From the NCBI GenBank assembly GCA_965243415.1, contig OZ251549.1, positions 248,001 through 312,000 of the forward strand: a DNA stretch of 64,000 nucleotides, read 5' to 3'. The position numbers and the translations under genes are program-made. Positions 27,287-37,324 of the stretch are shown piece after piece (position 1 is the stretch's first letter; each line of letters starts with the position of its first letter). The notes below the pieces were generated by a model, which ran no database searches, was not told where the DNA came from, and saw nothing but the letters and a program-made list of their open reading frames with translations. Source of the DNA: G965204755 sp965243415. Its GTDB lineage: Bacteria; Acidobacteriota; Vicinamibacteria; Marinacidobacterales; Marinacidobacteraceae.

Positions 27287-28408
27287 TCAGATGTTGAAGA
27301 AGATCTCGGGGAAGGCGACGATGTACTTCAAGTTGAACGCCCACCGCAGGTACATCTTGATCGGCAGGCTCATCATCATCAGGAAGAGGCTGACGCCCAC
27401 ATAGTAGCGAGTGGGCCCCATCTTCTCGTAGTACTTGCCGAGGCTGAGCCACTTCAGGCCGGTCGGGAACCGCTCCTTCTTCCAGGACATGACCACCGGC
27501 AGGACGAACACATAGGCGGCGACCAGGAGGACGCCCAGCCACTCCCGCAGCAGGGCGGCGACGAACCCGCCCGAGGGCAGCGGCCGGCCGAGCAACTTCA
27601 CCCAGAAGAAGTCGGAGACATTGACATTGAGCAGCGGCTCGACCCGGTGGACATCCCAGTACTCGTAGGGGCCGAAGAAGTTCCAGTTGGGGCCCCGGAG
27701 GAAGGTGCCGGAGATGACCAGCAGGCACCAGAGGATGAGGAAGCCGAAGAGGAAGACCACGATCTCGGCCTTCCGCTCCCGGAAGGTGTAGTAACCGTTC
27801 CCCTTGGGGTTCGTGTCGATGTAGGGGATGGCGATGAGGCCCACGATGATGAGCGTCGGGAAGACCACCCCGGCGAGCCAGGGGTCGAAATAGACCAGCA
27901 TCTCCTGGAGGCCCAGAAAGTACCAGGGGGCCTTCGAGGGGTTCGGGGAGTCCGCGGGGTTCGCCGGCTGCTCGAGCGGGGCGAGCGCCAGGATGGACCA
28001 GACCAGCAGCACCACGCTGAGCAGGACCATCGCCAGCATCTCGGTGTAGACCAGGTCGGGCCACACCCAGACCTTGCCGGATTCCTGCTTCTCCAGCGGC
28101 TCCTGGCCGGCGGCGCCGCGTTCGTCGTTCCGGACGCCCTGGTACATCGCGAACCAGGTGAAGAACAGCACCAGGAACAGGACGCCGGTGATGGGGACAT
28201 TGTCCGGTTTGGCGACGATGAGGAAGAAGTTCGGATCCCACATGCTCGCCACATAGAAGACGGCGAGCACCGAGAACAGGATCCGGGCCGAGGTCCGGCT
28301 CCAGACCCCGAGGAACCGGAAGGACAGGAGCAGTCCGGCGGTGGTGATGGTGAAGAGGACCGTGGGCCCGGAGGCCCAGTTCACCAGGTCCCGGAAGAGG
28401 TCGAGCAC
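27287..28408 (-). CDS. Cytochrome b, C-terminal (subunit IV-like) protein
   Basis: A 373-residue membrane protein covering the second half of cytochrome b. The quinol-site segment reads NPSKAPWYFLGLQEML, with APWY at the place of the canonical PEWY. About eight hydrophobic helices are present, more than the three of plastid subunit IV. The GTG start at 28408 is chosen because upstream of it the frame lies in a low-hydrophobicity arginine-rich stretch and the next gene ends at 28473. It works with the separate b6-like subunit encoded just upstream. Confidence 0.88.
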   Translation of the reverse strand: MLDLFRDLVNWASGPTVLFTITTAGLLLSFRFLGVWSRTSARILFSVLAVFYVASMWDPNFFLIVAKPDNVPITGVLFLVLFFTWFAMYQGVRNDERGAAGQEPLEKQESGKVWVWPDLVYTEMLAMVLLSVVLLVWSILALAPLEQPANPADSPNPSKAPWYFLGLQEMLVYFDPWLAGVVFPTLIIVGLIAIPYIDTNPKGNGYYTFRERKAEIVVFLFGFLILWCLLVISGTFLRGPNWNFFGPYEYWDVHRVEPLLNVNVSDFFWVKLLGRPLPSGGFVAALLREWLGVLLVAAYVFVLPVVMSWKKERFPTGLKWLSLGKYYEKMGPTRYYVGVSLFLMMMSLPIKMYLRWAFNLKYIVAFPEIFFNI

Positions 28409-28472
28409 GGCGGGCCCCGGCTTCCCTTCGCTTCTTCCCCTCGGCGCGGTTCGGGTGGTTCGGCTCTCCGGC

Positions 28473-29273
28473 CTACATGGGGCCGGAGATGCCGCCGTCC
28501 TTCCGCACGCGCCAGAAGTGCACCGCCATGAGCACCGCGGCGATGAGCGGCAGCCCGACGCAGTGGAGCACATAGAAACGCAGCAGGGTCGGCTGGCCCA
28601 CCGAGCGGGCGCCGAGCAGCGCGAACCGGGCGTCGTTGCCCGAGTTGATGAGGTTGATGTCGCCGAGGGTCAGCGACGCCGAGAGCGGACCTTCGGTGCC
28701 GAGCAGCGGGGTGGCGCGCGCCATGTTGGAGCCGACCGCGATGGCCCAGATCGCCAGTTGGTCCCAGGGGAGCAGGTAGCCGGTGAACGACAGGAGCATG
28801 GTGAGCACCAGCAGCACCACTCCGACGCCCCAGTTGAACTCGCGCGGCGGCTTGTAGGAGCCGGTCATGAACACGCGCAGCATGTGGAGCCAGACGGTGA
28901 TCACCATCGCGTGGGCGCCCCAGCGATGCAGTTCGCGCATGATGCCGAGGGGCACGTGCTCCTGCAGGTCCACGATGTCCGCGTAGGCGTACTCGACCGT
29001 GGGCCGGTAATAGAACATGAGCAGCAGCCCGGTGAAGGTCAGGACCAGGAACAGGAAGAATGTGATTCCGCCCATGCACCAGGTGTAACGCAACTTGATC
29101 CCGGCTTTCCGCGACTTGACCGGGTGCAGGTGGAGGAACACGTTGCTCATCATCACCAGCGCCCGGTTCCGGTTGCTCACCGGTTTCCCGTGGCGGAAGA
29201 CGGACGACCAGATCTGGGAGTCGGTCGCTTCCTTCCAGGCGCCGCCCAGGGCGTCGCCGATTCGCTTCAGCAA
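28473..29273 (-). CDS. Cytochrome b, N-terminal (b6-like) protein
   Basis: A 266-residue four-helix cytochrome b. The haem-ligating His pairs are seen in helix B (HRWGAHAMVITVWLHML) and helix D (LHCVGLPLIAAVLMAVHFW), with the SFTGYLLPWDQLA motif of helix C between them. It binds two b haems and forms the Qi/Qo sites with the C-terminal protein encoded next. A split cytochrome b is typical of bacterial bc complexes outside the Alphaproteobacteria. Confidence 0.93.
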   Translation of the reverse strand: MLKRIGDALGGAWKEATDSQIWSSVFRHGKPVSNRNRALVMMSNVFLHLHPVKSRKAGIKLRYTWCMGGITFFLFLVLTFTGLLLMFYYRPTVEYAYADIVDLQEHVPLGIMRELHRWGAHAMVITVWLHMLRVFMTGSYKPPREFNWGVGVVLLVLTMLLSFTGYLLPWDQLAIWAIAVGSNMARATPLLGTEGPLSASLTLGDINLINSGNDARFALLGARSVGQPTLLRFYVLHCVGLPLIAAVLMAVHFWRVRKDGGISGPM

Positions 29274-29340
29274 GGGTCCCTCTGCCTGTCCTTCTGCGGT
29301 TGTCGTTCTGCTGTCGTTCGGTCGCCGGCGTCGGTGTCCG

Positions 29341-30036
29341 TCAGATGAGCGGGAGGAAGGAGGCCGAGTCCTCCCACTGGCCGGCTTCGAACTTGAACAG
29401 CCGCGCCTTGTCTATGAGGAGTTGGCCGTCCTCGGCGAGGCTGACGCCGACGCGCTCGAGCGGGCGCGGCGCCGGGCCCTCGAAGTTGATCCCGGAGGCG
29501 TAGAAGCCGCTGCCGTGGCAGGGGCACTTGAACTTGGCCTCCGCTTCGAGCCAGTTGGGGGTGCAGCCGAGGTGGGTGCAGATCGTCGAGAGCGCGTAGA
29601 TCTTCTCTTCGTCCCGGACGATCCACACCTGGTAGCGCTCCTTGAAGCGGGTGTCCACCACGCCGATGGCGAAGTCGGCGGGGAACCCGGCCTTGAAGGT
29701 GGAGGGCGGCTCCGTCAGCACATTCGGGAAGAGGAAGCGTCCCACCGCGGTCAGGCCGAGCGCCATGGCGCCGGTGAAGACGCCCCAGGCGATGGCGAGG
29801 AACGGGAACTCCCGGCGGGTGACCTTCGCCGCCCCGCCCTTCGCGCCGGCTCGCGCGGCGGCCGGCCTCCGGGCGGCCGGCTTGGCTGCCGTTGGCTTCG
29901 CTGCCGCTTCCGGCTTCGCCGGGGCCGCCGCGGCCTTTCCCGACGCGGCCGGTTTCGGCGGCGCAGGCGCCGGCTTCGCCGCTGCCGCGGGCCGGGCGCC
30001 GGGCGGGGCGGGGCGGTCTGCGGGAGTCTCGGACAT
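29341..30036 (-). CDS. Rieske iron-sulfur protein
   Basis: A 231-residue protein. An Ala/Pro/Lys-rich N-terminal ~70 residues of low complexity precedes a twin-Arg-like VTRREF and a transmembrane helix (about 80-100). The Rieske domain then carries both cluster motifs: CTHLGC and CPCHGSGF, providing two Cys and two His for the 2Fe-2S centre, with the Cys pair that forms the stabilising disulfide. It oxidises quinol at the Qo site and passes one electron on to the multiheme cytochrome. It is the first of the bc-oxidase genes, and a TAGAAT box lies about 40 bp upstream. Confidence 0.94.
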   Translation of the reverse strand: MSETPADRPAPPGARPAAAAKPAPAPPKPAASGKAAAAPAKPEAAAKPTAAKPAARRPAAARAGAKGGAAKVTRREFPFLAIAWGVFTGAMALGLTAVGRFLFPNVLTEPPSTFKAGFPADFAIGVVDTRFKERYQVWIVRDEEKIYALSTICTHLGCTPNWLEAEAKFKCPCHGSGFYASGINFEGPAPRPLERVGVSLAEDGQLLIDKARLFKFEAGQWEDSASFLPLI

Positions 30037-30074
30037 GGATCGAACGGGAAGCGGCGAACGGCGCCGGGCGGAGG

Positions 30075-30080
30075 ATTCTA
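30075..30080 (-). promoter_or_regulatory. -10-like box TAGAAT upstream of the Rieske gene
   Basis: TAGAAT (5 of 6 to TATAAT) read on the minus strand, about 38 nt before the Rieske start, in an otherwise very GC-rich 104-bp gap. It is a candidate promoter for the bc-oxidase operon. Confidence 0.4.
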
Positions 30081-30140
30081 CCGAAATCCGGCCCCGGCGG
30101 AACCCCCGGGACCGCCGCGGCGCGAACCGGCGGCGAACCC

Positions 30141-31070
30141 TCAGCGAGGGGCCGGCGAGGCGCCGGCCAGGGCGGCGAGGGCGGCCTCCCGGACCCGCAA
30201 TTCGGGGTCGCCGTCGGCCACTTCGCGCAGTCGGGCGCGCACCGCCGGGGAGTCGAGCGCCCCGGCGGCCCGCACCGCGCTGAGCCGGGCGGCGGCGCGT
30301 TCCCCGTCCAACAGGCCGGGCACCCCGGTCCAGGCGTCGGGGTCCATCATCCCCAGGAGCCGCGCCTCGGCGGCGGGGTCGCCGATGCGGGCCAGGGCCA
30401 CCACCGCGTTCAGGGAGACATCGAGGACCGGGTCGTCCGCGGCGCGGAGCAGCGCCTCCCGGGCGGCCGGGTCGCCGATGGCGCCGAGTCCGTACACCGC
30501 CATGGTGCGGAGCCCGGCGTCGTCGGCGCGGCTGGCCTCCCCCAGCGCCGCGACCGCCCCTTCCCCGCCGATCGCCCCCAGCGCCCAGGCGGCGTACACC
30601 CGCACCGTGTCATCCGGGTCGGAGAGCGCCGGGACCAGCGCCGGGCCCGCTGCCGGCTCCTCCAGGGCGCCGAGGGCCAGGGCCAGGTACTGCCGCACCC
30701 AGGGCTCGCCGCCGGCCTCCGCCGAGGCCTCCTCGAAAGCGTCCACCAGTTCCGGGCCCAGGGCGGCGAACTCGCCCGGCTCCCCGTGCTGGATGCGGTT
30801 CGCCAACTCGAAGGCGGCCTGGCGCTTCTCCCGGCTGCCGCCGCTGCGGAGCCGCTGCAGGTAGTCGGCGGCGGTGGTGTCGTCGGAGACCATCCAGGCG
30901 ACGCCGAGGAACAGGCTCACCCCGACCGCCACCACGGCCATCGGGATGACGAAGAACTGGAGCAGCGTCCGGGCGAACGAGGTGTCCTGCCTGGGGTCGG
31001 GGACCGTTTCGGGCGTCGGGTTGGGCGCCGTTTCGGGTCGTTCGGTCTCGGGGATCGTCGAGTCGGTCAT
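30141..31070 (-). CDS. Membrane-anchored HEAT-repeat protein
   Basis: A 309-residue protein with a short polar N-terminus, one transmembrane helix (about 37-60) and then some five to six HEAT/PBS-lyase-like helical repeats (for example VRVYAAWALGAIGGEGAVAAL and LRTMAVYGLGAIGDPAAREAL). Such repeats are protein-binding scaffolds. It precedes the Rieske gene on the same strand, and similar proteins accompany bc complexes in related bacteria, so an assembly or docking role in the respiratory complex is a reasonable inference. No catalytic residues. Confidence 0.75.
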   Translation of the reverse strand: MTDSTIPETERPETAPNPTPETVPDPRQDTSFARTLLQFFVIPMAVVAVGVSLFLGVAWMVSDDTTAADYLQRLRSGGSREKRQAAFELANRIQHGEPGEFAALGPELVDAFEEASAEAGGEPWVRQYLALALGALEEPAAGPALVPALSDPDDTVRVYAAWALGAIGGEGAVAALGEASRADDAGLRTMAVYGLGAIGDPAAREALLRAADDPVLDVSLNAVVALARIGDPAAEARLLGMMDPDAWTGVPGLLDGERAAARLSAVRAAGALDSPAVRARLREVADGDPELRVREAALAALAGASPAPR

Positions 31071-31155
31071 CGGGGCCTCCGGGCGGGTCTCCGGGGCGCA
31101 TCCGGCCCGGTCCGGTCGCGGGCGGTCGGCGCGGGGCGGCGGCGGAACCGGGCGC

Positions 31156-32160
31156 TCACAGCCGGTCCAGGGTGCGGAGCACGGTCAGGTCGCGCAGGAT
31201 CCCGGAGAAGGTGGCGACATCCACCGTCTGCCGGGGGTGGGTGTAGGCGGTCTCCGGGTGGGTGTGGACCTCGACCAGCAGGCCGGAGGCGCCCACGCCG
31301 GCGGCGGCGCGGGCCAGCGGGCGGACGCGGTCGCGCTCGGCCACCGCCCGGGAGAGGTCCACCAGGACCGGCAGGTGGGACATCCGCCGCACCACCGGCA
31401 CCACATGGAGGTCGAGCAGCGTCCGGCGCTGTCCGGCGGTGCGGACGCCGCGCTCGCAGAGGACGACTTCGCGCTTGCCCCGCGCCAGCAGCGACTCGGC
31501 CGCCAGGAGCCACTCCTCCACCGTGGCCGAGGGGCCCCGGTCCACGATCACCGGCACCGGGAGCGCGGCGGCGACCTCGAAGAGGGGTTCGTTCTCCATG
31601 TGCCGAGCGGCGATCTGCACCGCGTCCACCCGGTCGGCGACCGCGGCGGCGGAGCGCGGGTCCACGATCTCGGTCACGATCGGGAGCCCGGTCTCCTCGC
31701 GGACCAGGGCCAGGGTGTGGAGACCCTCGTCGCCGAGCCCGGCGAAGCGGTAGGGCCCGATCTGCTCCGACCAGAGGCGGGCGCGGAACAGGTTCGCGCC
31801 GGCCGCCTGCACCGCCCGGGCGATCGCCAGGGTGCGGGCCTCGGTCTCCACGCTCCCCGGGCCGGCGGCGACCACCGGGGCCGGGCCGCCGACGACCACC
31901 CCGCCCACTTCGACGACGGTGTCCGCCGGGTGGACCTCGCGGCTCACCAACTTGAAGGGCTGGGTGACCCGGATGCACTGCGCCACCCCGGGGAGGCGCA
32001 CCAGGTAGGAGTCCTCCACCGGTCCCCGGTTCCCGGTGACGCAGATCGCGGTGCGGCCGGCGCCCGGCACCCGGAGCGGGGTGTAGCCCATGGCCCGGAT
32101 GGCGTCCTCGACCCGCACCCACTCCGGCTCCGCGGAGGAGGGCTCCATGATGACCAGCAT
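31156..32160 (-). CDS. DAHP-synthase-like protein lacking catalytic residues
   Basis: A 334-residue protein with the ferredoxin-like N-terminal domain and TIM barrel of the AroF/AroG-II-type 3-deoxy-7-phosphoheptulonate synthases (ISREFHP-like LVSREVHPADTVV, EETGLPIVTE, SATVEEWLLAAE, LCERGVRT). The active site is not conserved. The metal Cys of GPCSVE is Gly102; the KPRTSPY phosphate loop reads SEQIGPY; the substrate Lys of the KRG motif is Asp; the metal His of DPSHA is Arg271; the metal Asp after EVHP is changed to His. Only the Glu of VEVH (about 297) remains. It follows trpA by about 100 bp. Synthase activity is unlikely; a regulatory or new role is inferred. Confidence 0.75.
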   Translation of the reverse strand: MLVIMEPSSAEPEWVRVEDAIRAMGYTPLRVPGAGRTAICVTGNRGPVEDSYLVRLPGVAQCIRVTQPFKLVSREVHPADTVVEVGGVVVGGPAPVVAAGPGSVETEARTLAIARAVQAAGANLFRARLWSEQIGPYRFAGLGDEGLHTLALVREETGLPIVTEIVDPRSAAAVADRVDAVQIAARHMENEPLFEVAAALPVPVIVDRGPSATVEEWLLAAESLLARGKREVVLCERGVRTAGQRRTLLDLHVVPVVRRMSHLPVLVDLSRAVAERDRVRPLARAAAGVGASGLLVEVHTHPETAYTHPRQTVDVATFSGILRDLTVLRTLDRL

Positions 32161-32257
32161 GGCTTCAGTCCGTGCGCCGGCCGGCGGGCTCCCGCAGCCG
32201 GGCGGCGGTGGTTCGCTCGGTCATCGTTCTCGTTCTGGTCCGGGAAGGGGGCGCGGA

Positions 32258-33105
32258 TTATCCGGCCTCCGCCGGGGCTGGCGGGACGACTCCGGCGGGG
32301 GCGACTCCGGCGGGAGCGACTCCGGTGAGGCGGCGCACGGCGGAGGCGTAGTCGGCGAGCAGTCGCTCGGGGCCGGCCCCGGAGACGAAGGCCCGTTCGA
32401 CGAGCCGGGCCAGGTGGCTGCCGACCACCGCGATCCGGGCGCCGGCGGCGAACGCGCCCGCCACCTGGGCCCGGTCGGAGATCCCGAAGCCCAGGCAGAG
32501 CGGCTTCGCGACCACCGCCGCGGTCTCCCGGAGCCGGGCCAGCACCGCGTCGAACCCGCCGGCGCGCACCCCGGTCACCCCCTGGAAGCCGGCCAAGTAG
32601 ACGAATTCGGAGACCCGGGACAGCCGCCGCAGCCGCGCCGCCGGGGTGCGGGGGCCGGCCAGTTCCACATGCGCCAGCCCGGCCCGGCGGCAGGCGCGCC
32701 GCAGCGGGCCGGCTTCGTCCACCGGGATGTCCGGGACCAGCAGCGAGGAGGCGCCCCGCTCGGCGGCGGCGGCGGCGAACCGGTCGTAGCCGAGTCGGTG
32801 CGCCAGGTTCCCGTACACCAGCAGGTTCAGCAGCGTCCCGGGACAGGCGGCGGCGATCCGGCCCAGCAGGTCGAGGGCCGGGCGGGTGCTGACCCCGGCG
32901 GCCAGCGCCCGGCGGGCGGCGGCCTGGATGGCCGGGCCATCGGCGACCGGATCGCTGTAGGGGAAGCCGATCTCGAGCATCCCGGCCCCGGCTTCGACCG
33001 CCGCGCGGGCCAGCGCCAGGGAGAGGTCCGGGGTCGGATGGCCCAGGACCAGGAACGGGGCCACCGCCGGCCGGCCCCGGAGGGCGGCCCGGAGGAGGGG
33101 GGCGC

Positions 33106-33109
<4 letters not shown>
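32258..33109 (-). CDS. trpA: Tryptophan synthase alpha subunit
   Basis: A 283-residue TIM-barrel protein starting at the GTG that overlaps the trpB stop as GTGA. The family motif LEIGFPYSDPVADGPAIQ holds the catalytic Glu and Asp (E. coli Glu49 and Asp60), and LLVPDIPVDE is the loop-2 region. It cleaves indole-3-glycerol phosphate to indole, which is tunnelled to TrpB. The C-terminus has a short Val/Ala/Pro repeat (GVAPAGVAPAGVVP) of unknown meaning. Confidence 0.95.
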
Positions 33110-34337
<1,228 letters not shown>

Positions 34338-34341
<4 letters not shown>

Positions 34342-35009
34342 GCGGCGGGCCCGGAGTGGAGTGCCTCGAAGAACCGCCGCATCCGGTCGCCGCTCTTGAC
34401 CCCCGGGGCGGATTCGACCCCGCTCGAGACATCCACGCCCCAGGGGCGGTAAGGCAACAGGCCGGCCAGATTCTCCGGGCGGAGTCCGCCGGCGATGAAC
34501 GCCCGGGGCGGGGACCGCTCGCCGAGGATGCTCCAGTCGAAGGAGCGGCCGCTGCCGCCGCCGCCCACATCGAAGACCAGCGGGCCCTGGGCCTCGGTCG
34601 CGGTCTCGTAGTCGGGCAGCCGGGCCGCCTGCTCGGGCACGGTGACCACCCGGTGGACGATCAGGCCGGCGGCTTCGAGGGCGCGGACGCCGGCCGCGGA
34701 GAGGCCGTGCGGCTGCACCCGGGCGATGCCCAGCGCGGCGGCGTCGGCGGCGACTTCGGCCCGGGTGCGGCGTCCGGTGGCGAGCACCGGGCGCACCCCT
34801 TCGTCCTCGGCGAGCGCGGCGGCGAGCACCCGGCGGGCTTCGTCCAGGGTCGCCGAGCGGGGAGAGTCCGGGGCGCGCACGATGCCGATCCAGCGGGCGC
34901 CGAGCCGCACCGCCAGCCGGCCGTCCTCGGGGCGGCGGAGCCCGCAGATCTTGACCTCCGGGATCCCGCCGCCCCCGGCGCCCGGGGGCGTTCCCCCGGC
35001 GGAACTCAT
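34338..35009 (-). CDS. trpF: Phosphoribosylanthranilate isomerase
   Basis: A 223-residue TIM barrel with the family Cys in VKICGLRRPED and the catalytic Asp in GVDVSSGVES. It catalyses the Amadori rearrangement of phosphoribosylanthranilate. The ATG overlaps the trpC stop as ATGA. A Gly/Pro-rich 15-residue N-terminal extension precedes the barrel. Confidence 0.94.
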
Positions 35010-35845
35010 GCCGGCGGCGGCGCCGGGAGATCCGGCTCGCCGGGGGTCCGCGCCGCGGCGGAGACACCCGCCGAACCCTCGCGGACCGGGCGGTCGAAAC
35101 TCCTCCCGAAGAAGGCCGCCGGGTCCTCGGCCCGCATCAGGGCGGTGCCGATGAGGACCGCGTCGGCGGCCCCGCGCAGGGGCTCGAGGTGCCCCGGTTC
35201 CAGATAGCCGCTCTCCGCCACCGCGAGCCGGTCGGCGGGGATCCGCGGGAGCAGCGCCGCGGCCCGGCGCCGGTCGACGGCGAGGGTGTCCAGGTCGCGG
35301 TTGTTCACCCCGATGAGCGCCTCCGGCAACTCCAGGGCGCGGGAGAGTTCGGCCTCGTCGTGGATCTCGACCAGGGTGTCGAGCCCGGCGGCGCGCGCCT
35401 CCGCGTGGAGCGAGGCGAGGGTCCGGTCGTCGAGGCAGCGGGCGATGAGAAGCACCGCCGCCGCCCCGGCGTCCCGCCCGGCGCGGATCTGGGCCGGGGA
35501 CACCACGAAGTCCTTCATGAGCGCCGGCAGGCCGGAAGCGCGGGCGGCGGCGGTGAGATCGGCGTACGAGCCGCCGAAGGCGTCGGGGTCGGTGAGCACC
35601 GAGAGCGCCGCCGCCCCGGCCTCCCGGTAGCGGCGGGCGCGCGCCGCCGGGTCGTCCTCCCGGATCGCGCCGGCGCTGGGGCTCCTCCGCTTGAACTCGG
35701 CGATCACCGAGAGGGTCTCCCGGCCGGCGATCGCGGCGGCGAACGACGGGGGAGGAGCAGCCGCCGGGCCGGCCGTCGAGACCGGGAGCCGCGCGGCCCG
35801 CTTCCGGGCGGCGGCGACCAGGTCCTCGAGGACTCGAGGCGTCAT
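35006..35845 (-). CDS. trpC: Indole-3-glycerol-phosphate synthase
   Basis: A 279-residue TIM barrel. Catalytic-site motifs are intact: IAEFKRRSPSAG, FGGSYADL, LMKDFVVSP, and the late barrel GVNNRDLDTL. It is about 20 residues longer than usual because of a Pro/Ala-rich C-terminal tail, which overlaps the start of trpF. It lies 35 bp after trpD. Confidence 0.95.
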   Translation of the reverse strand: MTPRVLEDLVAAARKRAARLPVSTAGPAAAPPPSFAAAIAGRETLSVIAEFKRRSPSAGAIREDDPAARARRYREAGAAALSVLTDPDAFGGSYADLTAAARASGLPALMKDFVVSPAQIRAGRDAGAAAVLLIARCLDDRTLASLHAEARAAGLDTLVEIHDEAELSRALELPEALIGVNNRDLDTLAVDRRRAAALLPRIPADRLAVAESGYLEPGHLEPLRGAADAVLIGTALMRAEDPAAFFGRSFDRPVREGSAGVSAAARTPGEPDLPAPPPA

Positions 35846-35880
35846 TCCGGAACGGGGCGGCGGGAAGGGCGGGCGAAAGG

Positions 35881-36912
35881 TCAGGCCGGGGCCGGGGCGG
35901 TGACGCGGGTGCTCGTCTCCACGTACCGCTCCAGCGTGCGGAGCGCCCGACCGGAAGCGAGGGTCTCCCCGGCCAGGGCCACGCCGGCGGCCAGGTCGTC
36001 GGCCAGGCCGGCGACCGTCAGCGCCGCGCCGGCGTTCAGGGCGATCACCTCGCGCCGGGGCCCGGTCTCCTCGCCGCCCAGGACCGCGCGGAGGATGCGG
36101 GCGTTCTCGGCGGTGGCGCCGCCGGCGAGGGCGCTGATCGGCGCCGGCTCGATCCCGAAGTCCGCCGGACGGATCTCCACCGGCTCCACCTCGCCGTCCC
36201 GGAGGCGGTGGCCCCGGGTGGGGGCGTGGAGCCCGATCTCGTCGAGCCCGTCGCAGTGGACGACCAGGCCGCGCTCGCAGCCGAGTTCGCCGAGCGCCCG
36301 GGCCACCGTCTCGGTGAGCGAGGGGTCGTACACGCCGATCAACTGCCGGTCGGCGAGCGCCGGGTTCGCCAGCGGCCCCAGCACATTGAAGAGGGTGCGG
36401 ATGCCGAGCGCGCGCCGCGCCGGACCCACCTGCGCCATCGCCGGGTGGAACGCCGGCGCGAAGAGGAAGACGAAGCCGGTGGCGTCCAGGATCCGGGCGG
36501 CGGCCTCCGGTTCGAGGTGCAACTGGGCGCCGCAGGCTTCGAGCACATCGGCGCTGCCGGTGATCGAGGAGACGCTGCGGTTCCCGTGTTTCGCCACCGC
36601 GCCGCCGGCGGCCGCCACCACCAGCGCGCTGGCGGTGGAGATGTTGAAGGTGCCGCTGCGGTCGCCGCCGGTGCCGCAGGTGTCCACCAGCGGGCGGATC
36701 TGCGAGACCACCGCCTTCCGGTGGCTGCGCATCGCCCGGGCGCAGGCGGCGAGGGTGGCGGCGTCGGGCGGGCGCACCCGCAGCGCCACCAGCAGCCCGG
36801 CGGTCTGGGCCACATCGGCTTCGCCGGCGAGGATCCGGTGGAGCGCCGTCTCCAGGGCGCTCGAGTCGGCGGTCTCGCCGGAGAGGAGGGTTTCGAGAAG
36901 GGGGGCGATCAT
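35881..36912 (-). CDS. trpD: Anthranilate phosphoribosyltransferase
   Basis: A 343-residue type III phosphoribosyltransferase with the PRPP-binding signature VDTCGTGGDRSGTFNIST and the KHGNRSVSS loop. It is the first gene of the visible operon trpD-C-F-B-A. trpE/trpG are not in the window, so anthranilate synthase must be encoded elsewhere. No leader peptide rich in Trp codons or attenuator was recognised upstream. Confidence 0.96.
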   Translation of the reverse strand: MIAPLLETLLSGETADSSALETALHRILAGEADVAQTAGLLVALRVRPPDAATLAACARAMRSHRKAVVSQIRPLVDTCGTGGDRSGTFNISTASALVVAAAGGAVAKHGNRSVSSITGSADVLEACGAQLHLEPEAAARILDATGFVFLFAPAFHPAMAQVGPARRALGIRTLFNVLGPLANPALADRQLIGVYDPSLTETVARALGELGCERGLVVHCDGLDEIGLHAPTRGHRLRDGEVEPVEIRPADFGIEPAPISALAGGATAENARILRAVLGGEETGPRREVIALNAGAALTVAGLADDLAAGVALAGETLASGRALRTLERYVETSTRVTAPAPA

Positions 36913-37324
36913 GAGAGTCGACTCCGAACTACGGGGGGGAGGAGGACGGTGCGGCGGCCCCGACCGGTGGTGGGCGCCGTGGTTCCGGCCCCGGCAGCGG
37001 AGGCGCGCCCTTCGGCGCCCTGCCGCTCTCTGCTTCGCCGGTGTCTCGGGAAACGCCCCGCCGATCGGGCCGCCTCCCGTCTGGTTTCAGGAAAGGGAGA
37101 ACGCGCGGGGCGCACCCGGCTGCGGTCCGAATCGCAGTCCGAATCGCCATCGCCGGACGCGCCCCGGCGGAACCGCGGGGCGGCCGTCCGTGCTCTTCGG
37201 CATGATTGGGCGGGGATATTAACAACGCGCGGGGCGGCGCGGGCGGGAAAATGCGCGACCGGCAGTGTTCCCCCGGAGCGGCGCGGAACGCCGGTTCCCC
37301 GACCGCCCCGACCGCGGCGGCGCG
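36913..37324. promoter_or_regulatory. Upstream region of the trp operon
   Basis: About 400 bp without a gene. The only AT-rich patch is at 37212-37225, which read on the minus strand contains TAATAT (37216-37221), a possible -10 for trpD about 300 nt downstream. No attenuator-like terminator or Trp-codon leader is visible. Degenerate repeat units of the adjacent array begin around 37325. Confidence 0.3.

Noticed and set aside
36913..37324. Trp attenuator or T-box/riboswitch upstream of trpD
   Set aside because: No Trp-rich leader peptide, terminator/antiterminator pair or conserved riboswitch core was recognisable.
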